In this document: in pieces, positions 7,539 to 15,299 of the stretch
How the letters are laid out: the number at the start of each line of letters is the position of its first letter
How positions within the stretch are numbered: the first letter of the stretch is position 1
NCBI GenBank assembly: GCA_964580495.1
Contig: CAZOKE010000004.1
Location: 1 to 49,664, forward strand
Length of the DNA: 49,664 bases
Source of the DNA: JAIFWV01 sp964580495
GTDB taxonomy: Bacteria > Patescibacteriota > Doudnabacteria > UBA920 > O2-02-FULL-48-8
Direction of reading: 5' to 3'
The notes under the pieces: generated by a model
What the model was told of the DNA's origin: nothing
Database searches by the model: none
Seen by the model: only the letters and a program-made list of their open reading frames with translations
Made by a program: the position numbers and the translations under genes

Positions 7539-7910
7539 ATGACCGAGCAGAGACGACGGAGGATGCTGAAAGAGTTTCCATGGTTATAGGGAGTTCACCC
7601 TTGTTGGTCCGAGCGAGACGAAGTCAAAGTAGTCGCAGCCGAGACGTTTGATTTTTGGGACAAGCAGGCTTCGACGCTTGAAGGATGGGGTCGACTTTGG
7701 GTTCATTTCACTTCCGAACATCCTTATCTGATTGAAGTCGTCAGAGAAATTCATCTAGACAGAGGGAGGACAGTAAACCAAGAAATTACTTTCATGATGC
7801 CAGCCACCAGATTCCGTGTATTAGATCTTGTGGTGGTACGTGGCAATCTGGTCTACGTTATTCCGTCCCGTTCCAGAGGTTTGTTAGACCGTTTGTTAAG
7901 TAAAAAGTGA
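7539..7910 (+). pseudogene. Small gene interrupted by an in-frame amber codon
   Basis: An ATG at 7539 with SD GGAGGG opens MTEQRRRMLKEFPWL, then meets TAG at 7587-7589. The same frame stays open for another 106 codons and ends at TGA 7908-7910, just before a terminator. The downstream part reads like a real protein (alternating hydrophobic strands such as VVVRGNLVYVIPSR), yet it has no ATG, GTG or TTG until an internal ATG pair near 7795. TAG is a normal stop elsewhere in this window. The simplest reading is a nonsense mutation; stop readthrough or a sequencing error are alternatives. The product is unknown. Confidence 0.55.
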
Positions 7911-7916
7911 GATTTG

Positions 7917-7954
7917 CCCTTGGCAGGACCCAGTCTTGCCAAGGGGATTTTTTT
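7917..7954 (+). terminator. Rho-independent terminator
   Basis: CCCTTGGCA pairs with TTGCCAAGGGG, followed by seven T. It is nearly the same as the terminator at 8603-8641. Confidence 0.75.
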
Positions 7955-7987
7955 GTTGTAAGCTGATCTATCCTTCAAGGAGGACTT

Positions 7988-8596
7988 ATGAATTGGACTA
8001 AGGTCAGGGATGAAGTAGAGGAACGCAAAAGGATCTTGGTTGTGGCGGGCACGATCGACAATGAGCAGAATGTTCGGCTGAAGAAAGGAATTCTAAGACA
8101 TAATCTCATTTCGGAGACTGAGCCGATCAAAGTTTTAATTGATTCAAGCGGAGGGGATCTCGTCGCCGCTCTCGAAACTTACGACATGTTCAATATGTCG
8201 AAAGCTCCCATCACAGGTGTTGTTGCTGGTGATTGCATGTCGGCGGCGACGGTCATTTTACAGGCTTGCAATCGCCGTGTTTCGCTTCGCCACAGCAGTT
8301 TCCTGGTCCATTACCCGACACTTCGTCTGAATCTCTGCTTCGAGGATGGTTGGGAAAAAACACTCGAGTTGTACCTGGAGAGTGGCAAGAAAATGCGGGA
8401 ACGAATCGAGCGCATTTATCTGACCAGGACGAAGATGCCTCCATCTGAGATCTCTGAAGCGCTACTTCGGGGCAATAAACATTATGAAGTAATTGATGCG
8501 GACAGAGCGCTCTCACTCGGAATTGTCGACGACATAGTTGACAAGTACGATTTGTTCGGTGCGGAAAAAGCTCAAGATGAGCCCAAACAAAGTTAG
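7988..8596 (+). CDS. ClpP-like serine peptidase, stand-alone
   Basis: This 202-residue protein has the ClpP/crotonase fold signatures: an IDSSGGDLVAA strand-turn near residues 51-61, the nucleophile Ser85 in GDCMSAAT, His108 in SSFLVHYP and the C-terminal ALSLGIVDDIV. At the position of the third catalytic residue (Asp of classical ClpP) I see LLRGNKHYE with no clear Asp, so activity may differ. The N-terminal processing loop of housekeeping ClpP is absent. A strong SD (CAAGGAGGACTT) precedes the ATG and a terminator follows. No Clp ATPase is nearby. It is probably an accessory ClpP paralogue rather than the main protease, possibly acquired. Confidence 0.75.
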   Translation: MNWTKVRDEVEERKRILVVAGTIDNEQNVRLKKGILRHNLISETEPIKVLIDSSGGDLVAALETYDMFNMSKAPITGVVAGDCMSAATVILQACNRRVSLRHSSFLVHYPTLRLNLCFEDGWEKTLELYLESGKKMRERIERIYLTRTKMPPSEISEALLRGNKHYEVIDADRALSLGIVDDIVDKYDLFGAEKAQDEPKQS

Positions 8597-8602
8597 AATG
8601 AA

Positions 8603-8641
8603 CCCTTGGCGAGCCTAGCGGCTTGCCAAGGGGATTTTTTT
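8603..8641 (+). terminator. Rho-independent terminator
   Basis: CCCTTGGC pairs with GCCAAGGGG, followed by a T run. Its 3' arm supplies the -35 of the uvrA promoter. Confidence 0.75.
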
Positions 8642-8651
8642 CATATATACT
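8623..8651 (+). promoter_or_regulatory. uvrA promoter overlapping a terminator
   Basis: TTGCCA (8623-8628) and TATACT (8646-8651) have exactly 17 bases between them. The -35 is part of the terminator stem. The leader to the uvrA ATG would be about 78 nt. Confidence 0.55.
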
Positions 8652-8735
8652 GTCCTGGCTAAATTCTGCCGTCCCAATTGATTTGGAACGGCTCTCTCCT
8701 CGTATTTAATTTTGAAACTTAAGAGTGCTTACTAT

Positions 8736-11573
8736 ATGGCAGATAAAATTGAGGTCCGCGGGGCTCGGGTCCACAACCTGAAAAATATCGACGTCGATAT
8801 ACCCAGAGACAAATTGGTGGTCATCACCGGATTGTCCGGTTCCGGGAAGTCGTCTTTAGCTTTTGATACGATTTATGCCGAAGGCCAGCGCCGGTACGTT
8901 GAGTCGCTTTCGGCATACGCCCGGCAGTTTTTGGGATTGATGGACAAGCCGGACGTGGATAAAATCGAAGGCCTGTCTCCTGCGATTTCCATCGACCAAA
9001 AATCAGCTTCGCACAATCCGCGCTCGACTGTCGGCACGGTGACGGAAATTTATGACTATCTTCGCTTGCTTTATGCGCGCGTCGGGGTTCCTCACTGTCC
9101 GGTTTGCGGCCGCAAGATCGTGGGCCAATCCGTGACCCAAATGGCTGACCAAATTATGAGCTGGCCCCAATCAACCAAAATCGTGATTATGGCGCCCATG
9201 ATCCGCGACCAAAAAGGGGAGCACAAGCACTTGCTGGAAGAAGCCAAGAAAACCGGATACACCAGGGTGCGATTCGACGGCACGATCATGGATTTGTCCG
9301 AAGCCTTGCAGCTAAATGTCGACAAGAAAAAGAAACATACTATAGAAGTTGTGGTGGACCGCATAGCTCTGGACTCTGGTGATAGGGTAAGAGTTGCGGA
9401 TTCACTCGAAACAGCACTGGATTTGGGCAATGATTCGGTGATTATAACCAAAGATGACAAAGAAGAAATACTTTTGTCATCCAATTTTGCCTGTCCCGAA
9501 GGGCACATGAATTTGCCGGAACTCAATCCTCGCAACTTTTCGTTTAACTCGCCGCATGGCGCTTGCGTGGACTGCACGGGTTTGGGTACCCGCCTGGAAA
9601 TTGTGCCGGAATTAGTCATACCAAATCCCAAATTGACTTTGGCTGAGGGCGCCATCCGTCCTTGGAGCAAAACCACTTCGCGCATGAGCTGGTACAACCG
9701 CGTGCTGGATGCGGTAGCCAAAGATTTTGGCTATAGCGCCAATGTCGCGGTGCGGGATTTGCCGAAGAAAGTCGTGGATGCCATTTTGTACGGCACTGCC
9801 GATCACAAACTGAAAATTCAGGACGAGTCAGGATACGAGCGCTACACTTCCTTTGAAGGCGTTATCCCAAATTTGGAGCGCAAGTACAAAGAAACCGATT
9901 CAGACTACATGCGCGGAGAAATAGAACAATACATGCGCGTGAAAGTTTGTCCGACTTGCAAGGGCAATCGGCTCAAACCGGAATTTTTGGCTGTGACCAT
10001 CGAAGGCAAATCTATAGTGGAAGTGGCCAAGCTCTCGATTGACGACACCGTGTCGTTTATGGAAGCCCTGCCCAAAAAGCTTTCCGAAAAGGACCTTAAG
10101 ATCGCGCATCAGATTTTGAAAGAAATTGTCGCCCGACTGCGGTTTTTGCAGGACGTGGGTTTGAATTATCTGACACTGGACCGTTCGGCTGACACTTTGT
10201 CCGGCGGGGAAGCCCAGCGCATCCGTTTGGCGACCCAAATCGGCTCCGGCCTAACCGGTGTTTTGTATATTTTGGATGAGCCGTCCATAGGCTTGCACCA
10301 GCGCGACAATGACCGATTGCTTAAAACTTTGAAAAACTTGCGCGATTTGGGCAACACAGTAATTGTCGTCGAGCACGACCAGGAGACCATCGAGGCTTCG
10401 GACTGGGTCATCGACATTGGGCCGGGTGCGGGCAAGCACGGCGGGGAATTGGTGGCCGAAGGAACGCCTGCCCAGATTGCCAAAAACAAGAATTCGCTCA
10501 CCGGCAAATATCTCTCCGGAGCGGAAACCATCCCCATGCCCTCCAGCCGCCGCCGCGGTTCTGCCAAGACTTTGAAAATCGTGGGTGCTAGCGAAAACAA
10601 CCTCAAAAATATTGATGTCGAGATTCCTTTGGGCAAATTGGTGAGCTTGACCGGTGTTTCCGGATCCGGCAAATCTACTCTCATGAACGATATCTTGGCC
10701 AAAGCCTTGTCGTCTTATTTTTACAATGCCAAAGATGCGCCGGGCGAGCACAAGAAGATTTTGGGGATTGAAAATATCGACAAAGTCATCAACATTGACC
10801 AATCTCCGATTGGCCGCACGCCGCGATCCAATCCCGCCACGTACACCGGCGTCTTTACCTATATCCGCGACCTTTTTGCGGCGACTCCGGAAGCCAAGAT
10901 GCGCGGTTACAAGGCCGGCCGATTCAGCTTTAACGTCAAAGGCGGCCGCTGCGAGGTTTGCGGCGGCGACGGCGTGATCAAAATCGAAATGCATTTCTTG
11001 CCGGACGTTTACGTCATCTGCGAAGAGTGCAAAGGCAAGCGCTACAACAAAGAAGCTTTGGATATCCATTACAAAGGCAAAACTATTTCCGACGTTTTGG
11101 AAATGACCGTGGACGAAGCGCATATCTTTTTCCGTTCCGTGCCCTTAATCGCCCGCAAATTGGAAACATTGTCACTCGTGGGTTTGGGCTACATGCACCT
11201 GGGCCAGCAGGCCACCACGCTTTCCGGCGGAGAAGCGCAGCGCATTAAACTTGCGACAGAACTTTCCCGCGCTTCCACCGGCCGCACCCTGTATATTTTG
11301 GATGAGCCAACCACTGGTTTGCATTTTGACGATGTCAAAAGATTGCTGGGCGTCTTAAGCCGCCTGGTGGAAAAAGGAAATACCGTGCTGGTGATAGAAC
11401 ACAATCTCGACGTGATCAAATGCTCGGACTGGATAATTGATTTGGGGCTGGAAGGCGGGGACAAAGGCGGCGAAGTCGTGGCCGTGGGCACACCCGAAGA
11501 GGTGGCAAAAGTCAAAAAGAGCTATACTGGCCAGTACTTGGCAAAAGTTTTAAAGCCAGTAAAAACAAGGTAA
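8736..11573 (+). CDS. uvrA: Excinuclease ABC subunit A
   Basis: This 945-residue UvrA is the damage-sensing ATPase of nucleotide excision repair. The N-terminal ABC module has Walker A GLSGSGKSSLAFD near residue 31, a zinc module (CPVCGRK, and CPEG...CVDC), and the signature LSGGEAQRIRLATQ with Walker B YILDEPSIGLHQ near 490-520. The second module has GVSGSGKSTLMND near 645, the CEVCGGDG...CEECKGKRY zinc finger near 735-770 that contacts DNA, and LSGGEAQRIKLATE with YILDEPTTGLH. I chose the ATG at 8736; an in-frame TTG at 8712 would add eight residues. uvrC lies 1.5 kb away on the other strand; uvrB is not in the window. Confidence 0.97.
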   Translation: MADKIEVRGARVHNLKNIDVDIPRDKLVVITGLSGSGKSSLAFDTIYAEGQRRYVESLSAYARQFLGLMDKPDVDKIEGLSPAISIDQKSASHNPRSTVGTVTEIYDYLRLLYARVGVPHCPVCGRKIVGQSVTQMADQIMSWPQSTKIVIMAPMIRDQKGEHKHLLEEAKKTGYTRVRFDGTIMDLSEALQLNVDKKKKHTIEVVVDRIALDSGDRVRVADSLETALDLGNDSVIITKDDKEEILLSSNFACPEGHMNLPELNPRNFSFNSPHGACVDCTGLGTRLEIVPELVIPNPKLTLAEGAIRPWSKTTSRMSWYNRVLDAVAKDFGYSANVAVRDLPKKVVDAILYGTADHKLKIQDESGYERYTSFEGVIPNLERKYKETDSDYMRGEIEQYMRVKVCPTCKGNRLKPEFLAVTIEGKSIVEVAKLSIDDTVSFMEALPKKLSEKDLKIAHQILKEIVARLRFLQDVGLNYLTLDRSADTLSGGEAQRIRLATQIGSGLTGVLYILDEPSIGLHQRDNDRLLKTLKNLRDLGNTVIVVEHDQETIEASDWVIDIGPGAGKHGGELVAEGTPAQIAKNKNSLTGKYLSGAETIPMPSSRRRGSAKTLKIVGASENNLKNIDVEIPLGKLVSLTGVSGSGKSTLMNDILAKALSSYFYNAKDAPGEHKKILGIENIDKVINIDQSPIGRTPRSNPATYTGVFTYIRDLFAATPEAKMRGYKAGRFSFNVKGGRCEVCGGDGVIKIEMHFLPDVYVICEECKGKRYNKEALDIHYKGKTISDVLEMTVDEAHIFFRSVPLIARKLETLSLVGLGYMHLGQQATTLSGGEAQRIKLATELSRASTGRTLYILDEPTTGLHFDDVKRLLGVLSRLVEKGNTVLVIEHNLDVIKCSDWIIDLGLEGGDKGGEVVAVGTPEEVAKVKKSYTGQYLAKVLKPVKTR

Positions 11574-11623
11574 ATATAATTTGATTGATCACGGAAATTG
11601 AGCTAAGCTAATCGAAACTAAGA

Positions 11624-11646
11624 GGATCGCATAGGCGGTCCTTTTT
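11624..11646 (+). terminator. Terminator-like hairpin between uvrA and the next gene
   Basis: GGATCGC (11624-11630) pairs with GCGGTCC (11635-11641), followed by TTTTT. It ends only a few bases before the SD of the gene at 11662. It may end uvrA transcripts, or act as an attenuator, because a TATAAT lies upstream at about 11575-11580. Confidence 0.6.
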
Positions 11647-11661
11647 CGCAGGAGGAACATA

Positions 11662-12117
11662 ATGACTGAGCAGAAACCGAGCTCAGCGGCTATTTTGCGC
11701 GAGGTTCTCCAAGTCCGTGGTCTACCGCAGTCGGACACGCAAATCTTTTTAGAGCCGCGTCATCGTTTAGGCGGAGTCTTCCGTTCTACGATCAGAGTCG
11801 AGGCTAGCTTCTACGAACGAAGCTGGTTTGGGTCGAGGAAAGTGTTCCGGGAATTTGAAGAAATTGCTGACCGGCTCTCGAATCAGGATTCGAATCTGCA
11901 TGCGAGAGCCCGCTTCGAAACGGTAGTCGACAACAGAAGTACTTACAAGAAGATACGGCGCGTCATCTTCGAATTCCAGACCAGGGAAATGCCGGAAATG
12001 GCTCTGCGGGAGTGGCAGTATCGAGCTTTGGAGTACAGCATTGAAGGGTCGGTGTACTCCTTGGATGCGATCGACGTCAAAAGCATCCGGCCGAAAGGAA
12101 AAGAGAAAGCTGGGTAA
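11662..12117 (+). CDS. Orphan soluble protein, unknown function
   Basis: This 151-residue protein is rich in Arg and Glu. It starts MTEQKPSSAAILREVLQ and has a predicted mixed alpha/beta fold with an F-x-E-F-x-x-I-A-D-R-L helix near residue 60. No signal peptide, membrane span or motif is recognised. It is preceded by a strong SD (GCAGGAGGAACATA) and followed by its own terminator at 12131-12158. Its start MTEQ matches the interrupted gene at 7539, and its isolated layout resembles that group of orphans. The higher GC and the consensus SD differ from the housekeeping genes, so it may be acquired. Confidence 0.6.
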   Translation: MTEQKPSSAAILREVLQVRGLPQSDTQIFLEPRHRLGGVFRSTIRVEASFYERSWFGSRKVFREFEEIADRLSNQDSNLHARARFETVVDNRSTYKKIRRVIFEFQTREMPEMALREWQYRALEYSIEGSVYSLDAIDVKSIRPKGKEKAG

Positions 12118-12130
12118 GCAGTAGAGGTTA

Positions 12131-12158
12131 AGGTGCGCGAGCAATCCGCACCTTTTTT
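12131..12158 (+). terminator. Rho-independent terminator
   Basis: AGGTGCG (12131-12137) pairs with CGCACCT (12147-12153), followed by six T. Confidence 0.75.
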
Positions 12159-12219
12159 GTTTAGTTATAACAATTTTTTTCGAGCTATTTGGTCAATATT
12201 GCTATGTTGACAATTGCTT

Positions 12220-12241
12220 CTAGTTATGACACAGTAACTAG
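12220..12241. promoter_or_regulatory. Palindrome upstream of pilB, candidate operator
   Basis: CTAGTTA (12220-12226) and TAACTAG (12235-12241) are 7-bp inverted arms separated by 8 bases. They lie between a TTGACA (12207-12212) and the pilB start at 12262. A regulator site for the pilus operon is inferred only from position. Confidence 0.35.
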
Positions 12242-12261
12242 TATTAAATTTACCTCTTATT

Positions 12262-13596
12262 ATGTTTGATTTGGTTAAAAAATCAGCCACAACACCAAGG
12301 CCCAAACAGGTGATAAAGCCAGCAATTGCGCCGGAAATCAAAGCGCCAATCGAAAAACCGGAGCCCCAGGAATTGCCTTTGAAATTGCCGGATAATAACT
12401 TTGCGCGAGAATTGGCTTTAGGCTCCAGGCTTTCCATAATCAACCTTATCAATTACCTCATTGAGCATGCGGCGCAGATGCATGCTTCCGATATCCATAT
12501 CGACCCGGGGTTTGATTCTGTGCGCATCCGCTTCCGCATCGATGGCGTCCTCTCGGACCAAAACAGCATCCCCAAATCCATCCACTCCGAAGTAATCAGC
12601 CGCATCAAAATTCTGGCAGGTTTGCGCACGGACGAGCACCAGGCTGCGCAGGACGGCAGATTCCGCATCAAAGTTGGGGAAGGCAATATCGACATCCGAG
12701 TGTCGATCACCCCGACTTACCATGGTGAAAACGCGGTCCTGCGATTGTTGGCTGACCAAGCCGAGGAATTTACTTTGGCTTCCTTGGGTTTTTCGAAGAT
12801 CAACCAAGCCAAAATTTTAAGCGCCATCAAAAAGCCATACGGCATGATCCTGGCTACTGGCCCGACCGGGTCAGGCAAGACCACCACACTTTATACATTG
12901 GTGAAAATTTTAAATAACGAAGAATCATCCATTGTCACAATTGAAGATCCGATTGAATATGCCATCGATGGCATCCAACAGATTGGAGTCAACCCGCGCA
13001 CCGGCTTAACTTTTGCCACCGGGCTTCGGTCCATCCTGCGCCAAGACCCGAACATAATCATGGTTGGAGAAATCCGCGATTTGGAAACAGCCGGGTTGGC
13101 CGTAAACACTGCGCTTACCGGCCACTTGCTGCTGTCTACCGTGCATACCAATGACGCGGCCACAACACTGCCCCGCCTTTTGGATATGAAGATCGAACCT
13201 TACCTCATTGCATCCACCATCAACATCGCGATTGGACAAAGATTGGTCCGCAAAATTTGTCCGCATTGCAAAGTTGAGCGCAAAATTACCGCGGCTGAGC
13301 TCAAAAGCCTCAACGACGCTTTGCCTGTAAAAAAACTGGAACGCAGCGCCGTTTTTTATGAAGGCAAGGGCTGTGAAGCCTGCAATTTTTCCGGGTTCAA
13401 GGGGCGGATCGGCATCCACGAAGTGCTTATAGTGGACAATGCCATCCGCGAAGCCGTGCTGCGCAAAGCGTCCAGCGCCGAACTCAAGACCATAGCCGTG
13501 TCGCAGGGTATGATTCCCATGATCGACGACGGGTTGGAGAAAGTTTTGGCGGGTGTGACTACGATTTCCGAAATCCTAAGAATGCTTTACGAATAA
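12262..13596 (+). CDS. pilB: Type IV pilus assembly ATPase PilB/GspE
   Basis: This 444-residue hexameric ATPase powers pilus extension from the cytoplasmic face. After a Pro-rich tail (residues 10-45) come the N2 region (HASDIHIDP near 74-82), Walker A GPTGSGKT at 200-207, Walker B IIMVGEIRD, the His box STVHTNDA, and a four-Cys zinc site (CPHC...CEACNFSGFKGRIGIHE). The usual N-terminal MshEN domain is missing, as in short Patescibacteria versions. It heads the pilus operon; pilC follows after 4 bases. No PilT retraction ATPase is seen here. Confidence 0.93.
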   Translation: MFDLVKKSATTPRPKQVIKPAIAPEIKAPIEKPEPQELPLKLPDNNFARELALGSRLSIINLINYLIEHAAQMHASDIHIDPGFDSVRIRFRIDGVLSDQNSIPKSIHSEVISRIKILAGLRTDEHQAAQDGRFRIKVGEGNIDIRVSITPTYHGENAVLRLLADQAEEFTLASLGFSKINQAKILSAIKKPYGMILATGPTGSGKTTTLYTLVKILNNEESSIVTIEDPIEYAIDGIQQIGVNPRTGLTFATGLRSILRQDPNIIMVGEIRDLETAGLAVNTALTGHLLLSTVHTNDAATTLPRLLDMKIEPYLIASTINIAIGQRLVRKICPHCKVERKITAAELKSLNDALPVKKLERSAVFYEGKGCEACNFSGFKGRIGIHEVLIVDNAIREAVLRKASSAELKTIAVSQGMIPMIDDGLEKVLAGVTTISEILRMLYE

Positions 13597-13600
13597 TTTT

Positions 13601-14785
13601 ATGTTTGATTTGCGCAAACCAAAAAATCCGGATCAGCCGAAGGCCAAGATTTTTTCCAGCACTCATGTCCAGCCTAAAACCGTATTGGAAGCGCTGGGGC
13701 CTGCGGAAGTGAAACCAAAAAAACTTCGCACAGCTTTCATGCGCTTGTCGCTGAAAGAACAGATTATATTCATCAAGCGCTTAAGCGTGCTCATCCGCGC
13801 CGGCACGCCGTTGCTGGTCAGCCTGCAAATGCTCAAACGCCAGACCAGATCCAAGACTTTGCTTAAGATTTTGGACCAGGTCACCTCGGACGTGGAAAAC
13901 GGGCAGTACTTGGCCACGAGCCTGGCTAAGTTTAGAAAAATTTTCGGCGAGTTTGCCATCAACATAATTGAAATCGGCGAAATCTCCGGCACCCTTTCGG
14001 AAAATTTGGATTATCTGGCTGCGGAATTAAAAAAATCCCAAAGTTTGCGCCGGAAAGTGATCAGCTCGCTGGTTTACCCGGTGTTCATCATTTTTGCGAC
14101 ATTTGGCATCACGGCTTTGCTGACGGTTTTTGTGTTCCCGAAAATTTTGCCAATCTTCCGCAGCGTGAACTTCGACCTTCCCTGGACGACCAAGGTTTTG
14201 ATTTTTATCAGCAACTTGCTTATCGCGCACGGGTGGGAAATTATTTTGGGCTTGATAATTTTGTTTATCCTTTTTTTGTTCGCCCTGCGCAATCAGAAAT
14301 TTCATTATTGGTACGATAAATTCATACTCAAGCTGCCCATCATCGGGGATCTGGCTCAAAGCTATAATGTCACCAGTGTCTGCCGGACGCTGGGCATCTT
14401 GCTGCGCAGCAATGTCGCGATCGTTCGTTCCGTGGCTATCACCTCGCATACTTCCAAAAATTTGGTTTACCGCAAGCAGATGGAAGCCGTGGGCGAAAAA
14501 ATTCTCAAAGGCGCTTTGCTTTCGACCCACTTCGAGCAGTTCCCAAAATTGTTTCCGCCAATGATGACGCAAATGATCGCCGTGGCCGAAACCACGGGGA
14601 ATTTGAGCGAAACGCTTTTGTACGTGGCGGATATGTATGAAGAGGAAGTGGATGATCTGACCAAAAATCTCTCGACAGTGCTTGAGCCTTTGCTTTTGAT
14701 TTTCATGGGAGTGCTCGTGGGGTTCGTGGCGATTTCAATTATTACCCCGATCTACGGAATAACTCAGCATCTAAATCCTAAGTAA
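13601..14785 (+). CDS. pilC: Type IV pilus inner-membrane platform protein PilC/GspF
   Basis: The 394-residue protein has the two T2SF domains of the platform on which PilB works. The first cytoplasmic helical domain (IKRLSVLIRAGTPL, about residues 57-70) leads to a membrane span near 160-185 and another near 205-228. The second T2SF domain then follows (TLGILLRSNVAIV...), and the protein ends with a C-terminal span (LLLIFMGVLVGFVAISI). Length and architecture match the family. It starts 4 bases after pilB, and the first pseudopilin starts 1 base after it, so translation is coupled. Confidence 0.93.
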   Translation: MFDLRKPKNPDQPKAKIFSSTHVQPKTVLEALGPAEVKPKKLRTAFMRLSLKEQIIFIKRLSVLIRAGTPLLVSLQMLKRQTRSKTLLKILDQVTSDVENGQYLATSLAKFRKIFGEFAINIIEIGEISGTLSENLDYLAAELKKSQSLRRKVISSLVYPVFIIFATFGITALLTVFVFPKILPIFRSVNFDLPWTTKVLIFISNLLIAHGWEIILGLIILFILFLFALRNQKFHYWYDKFILKLPIIGDLAQSYNVTSVCRTLGILLRSNVAIVRSVAITSHTSKNLVYRKQMEAVGEKILKGALLSTHFEQFPKLFPPMMTQMIAVAETTGNLSETLLYVADMYEEEVDDLTKNLSTVLEPLLLIFMGVLVGFVAISIITPIYGITQHLNPK

Positions 14786-14786
14786 A

Positions 14787-15299
14787 ATGGAAAAAGAAAA
14801 CGTATTTGCGAGCGAAGCGAAGCAATCTCTTCTTAAGGGATTTACTTTAATTGAATTACTTGTTGTTATAGGTTTACTCGGCATAATCGCGGCTTTGGGG
14901 CTGTTCATCAGCATGGATTTTTACCGCTCCTACGCTTTCCGTTCCGAGCGCTCAACCATAGTTTCCGTTTTGCAGAAAGCCAGAAGCCAATCCATGAACA
15001 ATATCGACGAAAAGCGGCATGGTGTCCGATTCCAAGGTTCTCCGTTGCAATATGTTTTGTTTGAATGCTCCGGCTGTACTACTTATCCCGGATCAAATTC
15101 AACTGATCAGGTTATTTCAGGCTCATACAACGTCTCCATAACCTCACCGGCTTTGCCGTTGGATATTGTTTTTGACCAACTTAATGGCAACTGCATTTCG
15201 GCAAGCTGTGCCACAGCTCTGCAAAGCCTCAATGTCACCGATTCAGGCAAAACTTACCACATCAGCATCAGTCCCATAGGACAAATTGACTGGCAATGA
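14787..15299 (+). CDS. Type IV pilin-like protein (GspH-like pseudopilin)
   Basis: This 170-residue protein carries a prepilin signal: LLKG|FTLIELLVVIGLLG with Glu at +5, to be cut by prepilin peptidase after Gly. A GspH-like globular domain with two Cys (CSGC) follows. The leader is longer than usual because a dispersed repeat (14806-14827) is read in frame as FASEAKQS. It is translationally coupled to pilC upstream and overlaps the next gene by ATGA (15296-15299). It is probably a minor pilin in the tip complex. Confidence 0.85.
   Translation: MEKENVFASEAKQSLLKGFTLIELLVVIGLLGIIAALGLFISMDFYRSYAFRSERSTIVSVLQKARSQSMNNIDEKRHGVRFQGSPLQYVLFECSGCTTYPGSNSTDQVISGSYNVSITSPALPLDIVFDQLNGNCISASCATALQSLNVTDSGKTYHISISPIGQIDWQ
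14806..14827. repeat. Dispersed short repeat read as ASEAKQS
   Basis: The sequence TTGCGAGCGAAGCGAAGCAA matches a short element I recall from many bacterial genomes, where it is often translated as ASEAKQS. Here it lies in the leader of a pseudopilin gene. Confidence 0.55.

Noticed and set aside
7587..7589. Reassigned TAG codon
   Set aside because: Several intact genes in the window end with TAG (for example secG and the EVE-nuclease gene) and others with TGA, so the code is standard.
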